This document shows positions 15,687-22,797 of a stretch of DNA of 30,743 nt, piece by piece. Numbering within the stretch: position 1 is the first letter of the stretch; each line of letters begins with the position of its first letter. A model generated the notes under the pieces. The model had not been told where the DNA came from. It did no database searches and saw nothing but the letters and a program-made list of their open reading frames with translations. Source of the DNA: Brumimicrobium sp040882265 (lineage in GTDB: Bacteria; Bacteroidota; Bacteroidia; Flavobacteriales_D; Crocinitomicaceae); contig JBBEBO010000073.1 of the NCBI GenBank assembly GCA_040882265.1, forward strand, positions 1 to 30,743, in the 5' to 3' direction. Both the position numbers and the translations under genes were made by a program.

Positions 15687-16428
15687 TTATATATTTTAGT
15701 TTAAGGAGCTTTTTCTTAAAACGATTGTATTTAATTTTTTTAGTGTTGTAAAGTTCTACAGCTCCAATACAATACTTACTAATTCGATATGGTCGAATTC
15801 CTTTCGAACGCATTAATTTATAGAAGGGTGAGGTTCTGTCTCTTTTTTCTTGTTTTAATTCTGAAATAACAAGTGAGGGAAAGTCTTTATTTTCTCCTTC
15901 CCATTCAAATTCTAAGTCTACGTCAAAGGTCAACCGTTCTTTTTTATCATTACTAACCAACGTAATTCGATTGTATTTATTCCAAAGTTTAGCTTCTAAG
16001 TTGTCATTATCGGGTAAGTATTTTTGAATAAAATCTTTTGAAGTCTCAGACAACTCATGTTCAAATTTTCGTACTGGAATACGTTTTTTGATCATCCGAC
16101 CTTTGTACTTTTCTTTTACTTCAAGAAAATATAAATCACTGTCAACATATTTTCTGAAGCGGACTTTAAACCTATGTTTCTTATTGTTGTGATGGTCATT
16201 GTAAAAATCAAACGCATCTTTATCGAAGTACAAACTTTCGTATAGAGAAATGCGTTTACCATTTACCTCTAGAACTTTATAGTTGTCTCTAAGGATAGAA
16301 AGTATTTCAGGTAATTCATTTATATGAAAAGCAAATTTAGTATCGACGCGATCCATTAATCTGGCGTCGTCCATTTCGTCAAGTTTTATGACAGAGAATA
16401 ATGATAAGATTTGCCTTATTTTTTCCAT
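15673..16428 (-). CDS. VTC-domain (polyphosphate polymerase-type) protein
   Basis: A 251-residue member of the CYTH/TTM-like VTC family, whose yeast relative Vtc4 makes polyphosphate from ATP. Visible landmarks (numbered from the chosen ATG) are DRVDTKF (26-32), ESLYFDKDAFDFYNDHH (64-80), KHRFKVRFRKY (84-94), the acidic/basic strand FLEVKEK (101-107), LTFDVDLEF (166-174), SELKQE (189-194) and the terminal SKYCIGAVEL. These are the basic and acidic residues lining the tunnel. The frame opens at a TTG (16440), but that codon lies inside the -7 box, so the ATG at 16428 is the better start. It overlaps the DUF4956 gene by 14 nt. Confidence 0.82.
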   Translation of the reverse strand: MEKIRQILSLFSVIKLDEMDDARLMDRVDTKFAFHINELPEILSILRDNYKVLEVNGKRISLYESLYFDKDAFDFYNDHHNNKKHRFKVRFRKYVDSDLYFLEVKEKYKGRMIKKRIPVRKFEHELSETSKDFIQKYLPDNDNLEAKLWNKYNRITLVSNDKKERLTFDVDLEFEWEGENKDFPSLVISELKQEKRDRTSPFYKLMRSKGIRPYRISKYCIGAVELYNTKKIKYNRFKKKLLKLKYINDVT

Positions 16429-16437
16429 GGATTTCGT

Positions 16438-16445
16438 CAAATTTA
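16438..16445 (-). promoter_or_regulatory. Candidate -7 promoter element of the VTC-DUF4956 operon
   Basis: Minus-strand TAAATTTG matches TAnnTTTG and lies 9 nt before the ATG at 16428. It overlaps the TTG that could otherwise serve as start and so helps choose the start. No TTG is seen at the usual -33 distance. Confidence 0.5.
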
Positions 16446-16608
16446 CTTTTTTATTCTATGAATGAAATAAAATTTTAGAAAAAACATTTACTTGAAATGT
16501 ATAATAGTTCAGTTATACTATTATTTTAGTCGGTTCATTTGGTGAATATAAGTGATGAAATCAAATGTTGTTTTTATACTTTGGTTGCCAAGTAATAAGT
16601 AGATAAAA

Positions 16609-17079
16609 ATGAAAAAAGAATTTTCTTTTAAGTATGAACATTTTATTTCTGTGACTGATCTTGATGATGCACAACAAAACTTGATGAAGGAAGCAAATAA
16701 AGCGATGAATAATGCTTACGCTCCATATTCAAAATTTAAAGTTGGCGCAGCACTGTTGTTAGATGACGGATCCTACATTCATGGAAGTAATCAAGAAAAC
16801 ATAGCTTATCCATCAGGTCTTTGCGCTGAAAGAGTGGCTCTTTTTTCGCTAGGAGCTCAATTTCCTGATAAAAAAGTTAAAAAAATTGCTATCGTTGGAC
16901 AAGGTTCTTTAATCTCGTCTGACGATTTGCTCACCCCTTGTGGGAGTTGCAGACAAGTGATGTCGGAAGTAGCTAGTAACCAAGGAAAAGATTTTGAAAT
17001 ACTCATGAAAAACCACGATGGAAGTGTTTTGGTTTTTGATGGAATAGATAAACTTTTGCCATTCACATTTGGTTCTTAA
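16609..17079 (+). CDS. cdd: Cytidine deaminase
   Basis: A 156-residue zinc enzyme converting cytidine and deoxycytidine to uridine and deoxyuridine in pyrimidine salvage. The substrate loop PYSKFKVGAALL (39-50) is present. The zinc site is CAER (C72, proton-shuttling E74) and PCGSCRQ (C111, C114), as in homotetrameric Cdd. The N-terminus is about 20 residues longer than the short bacterial enzymes. It is transcribed divergently from the VTC operon and followed, after 90 nt with a separate promoter, by pdhA. Confidence 0.94.
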   Translation: MKKEFSFKYEHFISVTDLDDAQQNLMKEANKAMNNAYAPYSKFKVGAALLLDDGSYIHGSNQENIAYPSGLCAERVALFSLGAQFPDKKVKKIAIVGQGSLISSDDLLTPCGSCRQVMSEVASNQGKDFEILMKNHDGSVLVFDGIDKLLPFTFGS

Positions 17080-17135
17080 AGTTAGTTTTACCATATTCCT
17101 GACATAAAAGGGAATGTTTCCAAAATAAAAAATTC

Positions 17136-17143
17136 TATATTTG
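17136..17143 (+). promoter_or_regulatory. -7 promoter element of pdhA-pdhC
   Basis: TATATTTG is an exact TAnnTTTG match 26 nt before the pdhA ATG. A clear TTG at the -33 position is lacking. It indicates independent transcription of the pdh genes from cdd. Confidence 0.6.
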
Positions 17144-17169
17144 CCTCATTGAATTAAAGCGTTTAAAGT

Positions 17170-18222
17170 ATGACAACGAAATCTTCTAAAAAACCAACAA
17201 AAACAACGCGTAAAGCGAAGTCGAGTAATAAATTAAAATTTCCTAAGGAAACGTATATCAAATGGTATAAGGATATGCTATTGATGCGTAAATTTGAGGA
17301 AAAAGCGGGTCAGCTGTATATCCAACAAAAATTTGGAGGATTTTGTCACTTATACATTGGTCAGGAAGCAGTAGTTGCTGGGACCGTAAGTGGATCTAAA
17401 CCAACAGATCTTCACATGACAGCTTACCGTGATCATGCGCATCCAATTGGGTTGGGAACAGATGTTCGGAAGTTAATGGCTGAGCTTTATGGTCGTAAAA
17501 CGGGTTGTTCTAAAGGTAAAGGAGGTTCAATGCACTTTTTTGATAAAGAGAAGAACTTTTTAGGGGGACATGGAATTGTTGGTGCTCAAATACCGATGGG
17601 CGCTGGAGTTGCTTTTGCTGAAAAGTATAAAGGAACCGATAATGTAGTTTTTGTTTCATTTGGAGACGGTGCTGCAAGACAAGGCGCTTTGCATGAAACT
17701 TTCAATATGGCAATGCTTTGGAAAGTTCCTGCTGTTTTTATTGTAGAAAACAATAATTATGCAATGGGTACATCTGTGGAAAGAACAACAAATGTGATGG
17801 ATTTGTCTAAACTAGGTTCTTCTTATGAAATGCCTTCTTACTCAGTTAATGGTATGTCACCAGAAGAAGTGCATGATGCAATTGAAATGGCAGCAGAACG
17901 CGCTCGAAAAGGTGAGGGACCGACATTGTTAGACATCAAAACATACCGTTACAAAGGACATTCAATGTCAGATCCTCAAAAGTATAGAACAAAGGATGAG
18001 GTTAAGGAATATCAGTCTAAAGATCCTATTGAGCATTGCTTGAAAGTTATTAAAGACAATAAATTCTTAAAAGAAGAAGAGATCAAGGAAATTCAAGATT
18101 GGGTAAATAATGAAGTAATGGAAGCAATAGAGTTTGCTGAAAATTCTGATTATCCTGATCCGGAAGAATTGTATGAGGATGTGTATAAAACAGAAGATTA
18201 CCCATTTATTAAAGAATATTAA
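17170..18222 (+). CDS. pdhA: Pyruvate dehydrogenase E1 component, alpha subunit
   Basis: A 350-residue subunit of the alpha2beta2 thiamine-diphosphate decarboxylase of the pyruvate dehydrogenase complex. The ThDP-binding motif begins with GDG (165-167) and ends in ENNNYAMGT (193-201). The loop YRYKGHSMSDPQKYR (about 257-271) is the conserved active-site loop of E1-alpha. The first 22 residues are Lys/Thr/Ser-rich and probably flexible. The E1-beta gene is not adjacent. The E2 gene follows after 11 nt, an arrangement common in Bacteroidota. Confidence 0.94.
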   Translation: MTTKSSKKPTKTTRKAKSSNKLKFPKETYIKWYKDMLLMRKFEEKAGQLYIQQKFGGFCHLYIGQEAVVAGTVSGSKPTDLHMTAYRDHAHPIGLGTDVRKLMAELYGRKTGCSKGKGGSMHFFDKEKNFLGGHGIVGAQIPMGAGVAFAEKYKGTDNVVFVSFGDGAARQGALHETFNMAMLWKVPAVFIVENNNYAMGTSVERTTNVMDLSKLGSSYEMPSYSVNGMSPEEVHDAIEMAAERARKGEGPTLLDIKTYRYKGHSMSDPQKYRTKDEVKEYQSKDPIEHCLKVIKDNKFLKEEEIKEIQDWVNNEVMEAIEFAENSDYPDPEELYEDVYKTEDYPFIKEY

Positions 18223-18233
18223 AATTAAATCAG

Positions 18234-19580
18234 ATGGCAGAAGTTATTTTAATGCCTAAACTATCGGATACCATGACAGAAGGTGTGGTAGCTGAATGGC
18301 ATAAAAAAGTTGGAGACAGCGTTGAATCTGGAGAATTGCTTGCCGAAATTGAAACGGATAAAGCAACAATGGAGTTTGAATCGTTTTACGATGGGAAGTT
18401 ATTGCATATCGGAGTTGAAAAAGGTGCAACTGCACCTGTGAACGAAGTGCTTGCTATCATCGGAGAAGATGGAGAAGATGTTGATGCTATTCTGAAAGAG
18501 GAAAAGAAAAAGAGCGGAGACAACGGAAAAGAAGACGCTAAGAAGGAAGATAAAACCGAAGATAAAAAAGAGGAGAAAGAGGAAGAAAAATCACCTGAAC
18601 CTTCAGGTGAAGCAAAGGAGAAAGAAGAAAAGGATGAAAAAGCTTCTAAATCGAGTAGCTCAGACAGTAGTTCTTCAAATCAAGCACAACAAGTGACTTC
18701 AAGTGATGGAGGAAGGATTTTTGCTTCTCCATTAGCGAAAAAACTAGCGAAGGAAAAGGATATCGATCTATCAAGCGTTAAAGGTTCTGGTGAAAACGGA
18801 AGAATCGTGAAACGCGATATAGAAAATTATGTTCCTTACGAACGTCCAGAAGGTTCTGCTCAAGCGCCTGCTCATGTTACAAAAGGAGCATCTCTTGAAG
18901 AATCTTACTCAGAAGAGAATGTTTCTCAAATGAGAAAAACCATTGCCAAGCGATTGGCTGAAAGTAAGTTTACAGCGCCACATTTCTATCTAACTTTAGA
19001 TATTGACATGGACAACGCTATCGCTGCAAGAAAAGCTGTTAACGCACAGGATGGAATTAAAATTTCATTCAATGATATGGTGATTAAAGCTTCTGCTGTT
19101 GCACTTAGAAAGCATCCAGCTGTAAATAGTGCTTGGATGGGTGATAAAATCCGTAGAAACGATCATGTACACATTGGAGTAGCTGTAGCTGTAGAAGAAG
19201 GTTTACTCGTTCCTGTTGTTCGCTTTGCCGATTCTAAAGGACTGATGGCAATTGGAGCTGAAGTAAAAGAATTCGCTCAAAAAGCAAAAGATAAAAAACT
19301 ACAACCCGAAGACTGGGAAGGAAATACATTTACGATTTCTAACCTTGGCATGTACGGAATAGAAGAGTTTACTGCAATTATAAACCCTCCCGATAGCTGT
19401 ATTATGGCAATTGGTGGAATCAAACAGGTACCTGTTGTAAAAGACGGCCAAGTGGTTCCTGGAAACGTAATGCGCGTAACACTTTCATGCGACCACAGAG
19501 TGGTAGATGGCGTTACAGGTTCTGAATTCTTAAATACATTCAAATCATACATGGAGAATCCTATGATGATGTTGGTTTAA
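18234..19580 (+). CDS. pdhC: Dihydrolipoamide acetyltransferase (pyruvate dehydrogenase E2)
   Basis: A 448-residue E2 core protein that transfers acetyl groups from E1 to CoA. It has a single lipoyl domain (1-80) with the lipoylated Lys43 in ETDKATMEF and a long Lys/Glu/Ser linker (about 85-160). A peripheral subunit-binding domain spans about 162-199 (FASPLAKKLAKEKDIDL, GSGENGRIVKRDI). The catalytic domain spans about 225-448, with HRVVDG (H421, D425) near the C-terminus. It is complete. E1-beta and E3 are encoded elsewhere. A strong intrinsic terminator begins 20 nt after the stop. Confidence 0.95.
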   Translation: MAEVILMPKLSDTMTEGVVAEWHKKVGDSVESGELLAEIETDKATMEFESFYDGKLLHIGVEKGATAPVNEVLAIIGEDGEDVDAILKEEKKKSGDNGKEDAKKEDKTEDKKEEKEEEKSPEPSGEAKEKEEKDEKASKSSSSDSSSSNQAQQVTSSDGGRIFASPLAKKLAKEKDIDLSSVKGSGENGRIVKRDIENYVPYERPEGSAQAPAHVTKGASLEESYSEENVSQMRKTIAKRLAESKFTAPHFYLTLDIDMDNAIAARKAVNAQDGIKISFNDMVIKASAVALRKHPAVNSAWMGDKIRRNDHVHIGVAVAVEEGLLVPVVRFADSKGLMAIGAEVKEFAQKAKDKKLQPEDWEGNTFTISNLGMYGIEEFTAIINPPDSCIMAIGGIKQVPVVKDGQVVPGNVMRVTLSCDHRVVDGVTGSEFLNTFKSYMENPMMMLV

Positions 19581-19600
19581 TTGAAGAATAACTTATTTTG

Positions 19601-19636
19601 AAGGGAATAACTTTAGTGGTTGTTCCCTTTTTTTTG
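19601..19636 (+). terminator. Intrinsic terminator after pdhC
   Basis: AAGGGAATAAC (19601-19611) pairs with GTTGTTCCCTT (19619-19629) around a 7-nt loop with one T-G pair. The stem runs directly into eight Ts (19628-19635). This is a textbook Rho-independent terminator for pdhA-pdhC. Confidence 0.9.
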
Positions 19637-19639
19637 GTT

Positions 19640-19863
19640 TTAATCGGGGAGTAATTCAATAAGTAATTTTAGTTCTTTGTCTGTAATAGTTGACTTTTCA
19701 GATTTGTTGTAAATGTCCATTAAAAAAACTGTTTTATTCACGATTCGCGCGTATGTTATCATTCTTGCGCCGCCGCTTTTTCATTTGCCTTTACTGCTAA
19801 TTGCGATTCGTATTTTATAACAATCGCTGCCAATTGGAGTTCCTAGGTTAGTTTTTTCTTTCC
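19640..19863 (-). pseudogene. RelE/ParE-family toxin, truncated and interrupted
   Basis: Read on the minus strand, 19849 down to 19640 encodes the C-terminal two thirds of a RelE-type toxin of the Bacteroidota kind: LGTPIGSDCYKIRIAISSKGK, then an in-frame TGA (19781-19783), then KSGGARMITYARIV, FLMDIYNKSEKSTITDKEL, and a normal stop. Intact relatives read GKGKSGGAR at the interrupted place, so a single Gly-to-stop change is likely. The N-terminal roughly 45 residues are missing. The toxin frame meets the antitoxin stop within about 15 nt. No functional toxin can be made. Confidence 0.82.
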
Positions 19864-20028
19864 TTATTCATAAAGTTTGACATCGTTAAAAGCTTCAGCC
19901 ATGTCGGAAATAGATTGACTTTTCTTTTCATTTTTAACTTCTTTTAATACACTAACATAATCAAGGCTTTTTAATAGTTCCATGAAAAACTTAATACGGT
20001 TATCCTTTATGTCTAATAATACCTTCAT
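19864..20028 (-). CDS. Small antitoxin of a broken RelE-type module
   Basis: A 54-residue protein beginning MKVLLDIKDNRIKFFMELL and ending with an Asp/Glu-containing tail (SISDMAEAFNDVKLYE). The opening with a beta strand, then FFMELLKSL and SVLKEV, matches the small antitoxins that precede RelE/ParE-family toxins in Bacteroidota. It is intact and lies directly upstream of the toxin remnant on the minus strand. It may persist as a decaying relic or as an orphan antitoxin able to neutralise related toxins. The ATG at 20028 was chosen, though the frame stays open a little upstream. Confidence 0.72.
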   Translation of the reverse strand: MKVLLDIKDNRIKFFMELLKSLDYVSVLKEVKNEKKSQSISDMAEAFNDVKLYE

Positions 20029-20092
20029 AATGTTTAAATCATTGTACCGTAACCGAATTTACGAAAATTATTTTTAATTCTTATTACGTTTA

Positions 20093-20124
20093 TATTTTTG
20101 CGATAGCTTGAAGAAGCTATTTTT
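20093..20124 (+). other. -7 box directly followed by hairpin with T tract
   Basis: TATTTTTG (20093-20100) matches TAnnTTTG. Two bases later ATAGCTT-GAAG-AAGCTAT (20103-20120) forms a perfect 7-bp stem with a GAAG loop, ending in five Ts. No -33 TTG was found. It may be an operator between the two toxin-antitoxin modules, or a promoter-proximal terminator. Confidence 0.4.
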
Positions 20125-20193
20125 ACAAGTCCATATATTTTCTTCAGATTCTAACCATTGGAGTTGCTTCGAAATCTTTTTTTATTTCTGTCT

Positions 20194-20252
20194 TACTTTT
20201 TTAATAAAAATATTAAAAAAGTACTTATTTAAGTACTTAATACGTATCTTTA
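20194..20252 (+). promoter_or_regulatory. yefM-yoeB operator/promoter region with palindromes
   Basis: A perfect 13-bp inverted repeat occupies 20194-20206 and 20211-20223 with an AAAA loop. Two AAGTACTT palindromes lie at 20219-20226 and 20231-20238, with centres 12 bp apart. This recalls the paired palindromes with 12-bp spacing described for the E. coli yefM-yoeB operator. TATCTTTA (20245-20252) is one base off the -7 consensus. The antitoxin ATG follows 15 nt later. Confidence 0.65.
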
Positions 20253-20267
20253 CTTAAAATCATAATT

Positions 20268-20519
20268 ATGAAAGTGGTAAACTATACAGATTTAAGAGTC
20301 AATCTAAAAAAGTGGATGGATATAGTTATTAATGACGTAGAAGAACTTATTATAAAGAGAAAGAACAATAAAGATTTGGTTTTAATATCTTTGGATGAAT
20401 ATAATTCATTAAAAGAAACAAGTTACCTACTGTCAGGAAAAAATAGAGATGTACTAATGCAATCTATTAAAGAAGCAAAAGGTGGTCAGTCGGAAGAGCA
20501 TGATTTATTTGAGAAATGA
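20268..20519 (+). CDS. yefM: YefM/Phd-family antitoxin
   Basis: An 83-residue antitoxin. The N-terminal Phd/YefM DNA-binding fold is visible in NYTDLRVNLKKWMDIV (4-19), ELIIKRKNNKDLVLISLDEYNSLKETSYLL (26-55, quoted as a region with its key NKDLVLISLDEY) and the flexible acidic tail EAKGGQSEEHDL that binds toxin. It neutralises YoeB and represses its own promoter with YoeB as corepressor. It overlaps the toxin start by 4 nt (ATGA). Two palindromes of operator type lie upstream. Confidence 0.92.
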   Translation: MKVVNYTDLRVNLKKWMDIVINDVEELIIKRKNNKDLVLISLDEYNSLKETSYLLSGKNRDVLMQSIKEAKGGQSEEHDLFEK

Positions 20520-20770
20520 AAATAACCTGGACAAAAACCGCTTGGAATGACTACCTGTACTGGCAAGTTAGAGACAAGAAAAAGCTCAAGCGAATAAACG
20601 AATTGATAAAATCCACTTTAAGAGACCCTTTTAATGGTATTGGCAATCCTGAACCTTTAAAACATGACTTACAAGGATATTATTCGAGAAGAATTGACGG
20701 TGAACATAGGTTGGTATATTCTTTTGAGGATGATGTGCTTTTAATTATTGCTTGTCGATATCATTATTGA
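20516..20770 (+). CDS. yoeB: YoeB-family mRNA interferase toxin
   Basis: An 84-residue RelE-superfamily toxin that cleaves mRNA on the ribosome. The length equals that of E. coli YoeB and the sequence is close to it throughout. The catalytic set is complete: E46 (NPEPLKHDL), R65 (GEHRLVY) and the C-terminal H83 and Y84 (ACRYHY). It is therefore probably active. Its stop lies 3 nt from the stop of the convergent fibronectin-III gene. Confidence 0.95.
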   Translation: MKITWTKTAWNDYLYWQVRDKKKLKRINELIKSTLRDPFNGIGNPEPLKHDLQGYYSRRIDGEHRLVYSFEDDVLLIIACRYHY

Positions 20771-20773
20771 TGT

Positions 20774-22792
20774 TTAGTAGATCACTTTTTTAACAAGTGG
20801 AATACTGTGGATACCATCTTTAGTTATATACTTTATTGCATAAAAATATTGATTGTTAATTGAAATATCGATATCTGAAAAAGTTGTTGTTAAAGGATTT
20901 TCAATTGTTTTTAGTAAAGACAAGTCATCTTTACTCGAGCCTTTGAATATTTTATAAGAAAAAACCTCATCAGTAGGTCTTTTCCAATCAAGTTTAATTT
21001 GTTTCTTGCCTCTTAAGACTTCAACCTGAAACGAATCAATATTTCTTCGATAACCAGGTTCATAAAATATTTCAAAATCGTTTGAAAGTGAGCTATTCAA
21101 TGATTTATCCCAAGTTATTATTTGATATCTATTGTAATTGCCTTGAAAAGCATTAAGATCTGTAAAGGTTGAAGTGCTGTCACTCCAACGAAGGATAGTG
21201 TCAACCTTATCAGTCGCTTTATTCGTTCTAATTAAAGCTTGAGATTTCAAGTCAGCGCTTGTTGAATTGATCCAATTAACAGAAACAACTGTATCAACTC
21301 GCTTAGCACTTTTTAACACTGCTGGAATAGGAGGGATGGTATCAGGTTTTATTAATAGAATAGTATCCGAATGAATAGAATTGTTGTAGTTAGAATCTAC
21401 AGAAATGACAAAATAATATATTTCAGGAGTTAGGTTGTCTAGTGACAAAGTATCTCTAAAGTTAAGTTTTAAATCGAGTCGCTTTGTTTTTTCTGTAAAC
21501 TCTTCGTGTTTAGCATTTGCTCTAAAAACTCTATATCCTAGCAAATCGTTATCTTCAGGAGCCTCCCATTTGAGATCAACAATTCCAGTTGAATCAATTT
21601 TACCTGAAAGAGATTTGACAGGGCTTGGAGGTTCCTGATCAAGCGTGAAAAAATAATGAGGTAAAGAAGAAACCGAGTCCTTATCACTATTGAATGCAAT
21701 TATTTTATAGTAGTACGCATCTCCCGTTTTTATAGGAACTTCAGCAGATAAATTGACCAAAGTGTCAGAATTATCAAAATCTGTTGATTTAATTAACTCA
21801 TAGCCCGATTCGCGTTTTTTTGATCGATAAAGATCTAATTTATCTAAATGAATATCTGAAACTTCTCCTGTCGGGTGAACTATAGTTTTTATATTTCTGT
21901 CAAAACCATCAGCTTCTATTGTGTCAATCTGGATCCATGCGTTTGTGAGCTTAGGTACATATATTTTCTTTACAATATCAGAGGGTTGTTCATGGCCAAA
22001 AAGATCAATTCCAGAAATAGAGTAGTAATGATATTCACCTTGAATTAAGCTATCGTCTCTAACAAAATCATTGGTCCCTTTTTTTTCAAAGCTAGACCTA
22101 AAGGGTAAATAAGCTTCATCTTTTAAATATGATAAGTCTTTCTTGTTTTTGATTGCTTTTTTAATTTCAAATCCAAAATAATCCTGTTCATATTTTTTGG
22201 ACTCCCACTCAATATCAATTGTCTTTTTTTTGTCCAATGAAAGTTCAAAATCTACTGATCCATAGTTCGTTATTTGACTTGGGTCAACCAAAACTCTAAG
22301 AGATTCTCCACCAGTCGTGATTTCATAGGCGTAAGTCTTTTTTCTGTCAAAGTCTTTATCGATGAAAATATTCCCACAAATAAATTGAAACCTTGGTTTA
22401 GATAAATTAGCGACCAAACTTAAGGCAAAAGCATAATTCTCTTCAATTTCTTCTGTATTTTCTTCAAAATAAGGGGAGAGCAATAATTCAAAAGATTCTT
22501 GAAACCACTCTTCTTCCTCCAGCTTGTCGTAGTTTTTTTTACCATTATCGATGCTGATAACTTCAGCTGAAGAAAAATCTAGTTGATCGACAGAAGTATT
22601 TTCTTTAACTTCCATTCTTTTTACGCTCACATCTTTTGTTAGCATACTCTTAAATTGCTCAAAATTATTGGGTAACCATTTTATGGAGATAGAGTCTTTG
22701 GTGATCTTTGTAACGGGTACAGGGGTTTGACTAAAAGAATAACCGATGAGTAAAAAGAAAAGTCCTACTACGTTTAAAATATTTTTTTTCAT
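20774..22792 (-). CDS. Exported fibronectin type III repeat protein
   Basis: A 672-residue exported protein. The ATG at 22792 gives a clean signal peptide (MKKNILNVVGLFFLLIGYSFSQ region, cleavage near 22). The ATG eight codons upstream lies inside the preceding gene. At least three fibronectin-III domains are visible: about 387-475 (VDLKWEAPEDNDLLGYRVFR), 487-575 (VVSVNWIN) and 587-672 (IKLDWKRPTDEVFSYKIFKG). The first 380 residues are less typical, with DIEWES and YHYYSISGIDLFGHEQP segments suggesting more FnIII-like folds. There is no T9SS sorting domain. The start lies 6 nt after the stop of the 955-residue protein gene, so the two form an operon. Confidence 0.78.
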   Translation of the reverse strand: MKKNILNVVGLFFLLIGYSFSQTPVPVTKITKDSISIKWLPNNFEQFKSMLTKDVSVKRMEVKENTSVDQLDFSSAEVISIDNGKKNYDKLEEEEWFQESFELLLSPYFEENTEEIEENYAFALSLVANLSKPRFQFICGNIFIDKDFDRKKTYAYEITTGGESLRVLVDPSQITNYGSVDFELSLDKKKTIDIEWESKKYEQDYFGFEIKKAIKNKKDLSYLKDEAYLPFRSSFEKKGTNDFVRDDSLIQGEYHYYSISGIDLFGHEQPSDIVKKIYVPKLTNAWIQIDTIEADGFDRNIKTIVHPTGEVSDIHLDKLDLYRSKKRESGYELIKSTDFDNSDTLVNLSAEVPIKTGDAYYYKIIAFNSDKDSVSSLPHYFFTLDQEPPSPVKSLSGKIDSTGIVDLKWEAPEDNDLLGYRVFRANAKHEEFTEKTKRLDLKLNFRDTLSLDNLTPEIYYFVISVDSNYNNSIHSDTILLIKPDTIPPIPAVLKSAKRVDTVVSVNWINSTSADLKSQALIRTNKATDKVDTILRWSDSTSTFTDLNAFQGNYNRYQIITWDKSLNSSLSNDFEIFYEPGYRRNIDSFQVEVLRGKKQIKLDWKRPTDEVFSYKIFKGSSKDDLSLLKTIENPLTTTFSDIDISINNQYFYAIKYITKDGIHSIPLVKKVIY

Positions 22793-22797
22793 TATAT

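Noticed and set aside
16501..16524. ATAATAG/CTATTAT inverted repeat as a terminator
   Set aside because: It lies between divergently transcribed genes, so no transcript should end there. It is AT-only and could arise by chance.
20194..20223. 13-bp inverted repeat as an intrinsic terminator
   Set aside because: The stem is A/T only apart from one pair and is not followed by a T run on either strand in a place where a transcript should end. An operator role fits better.
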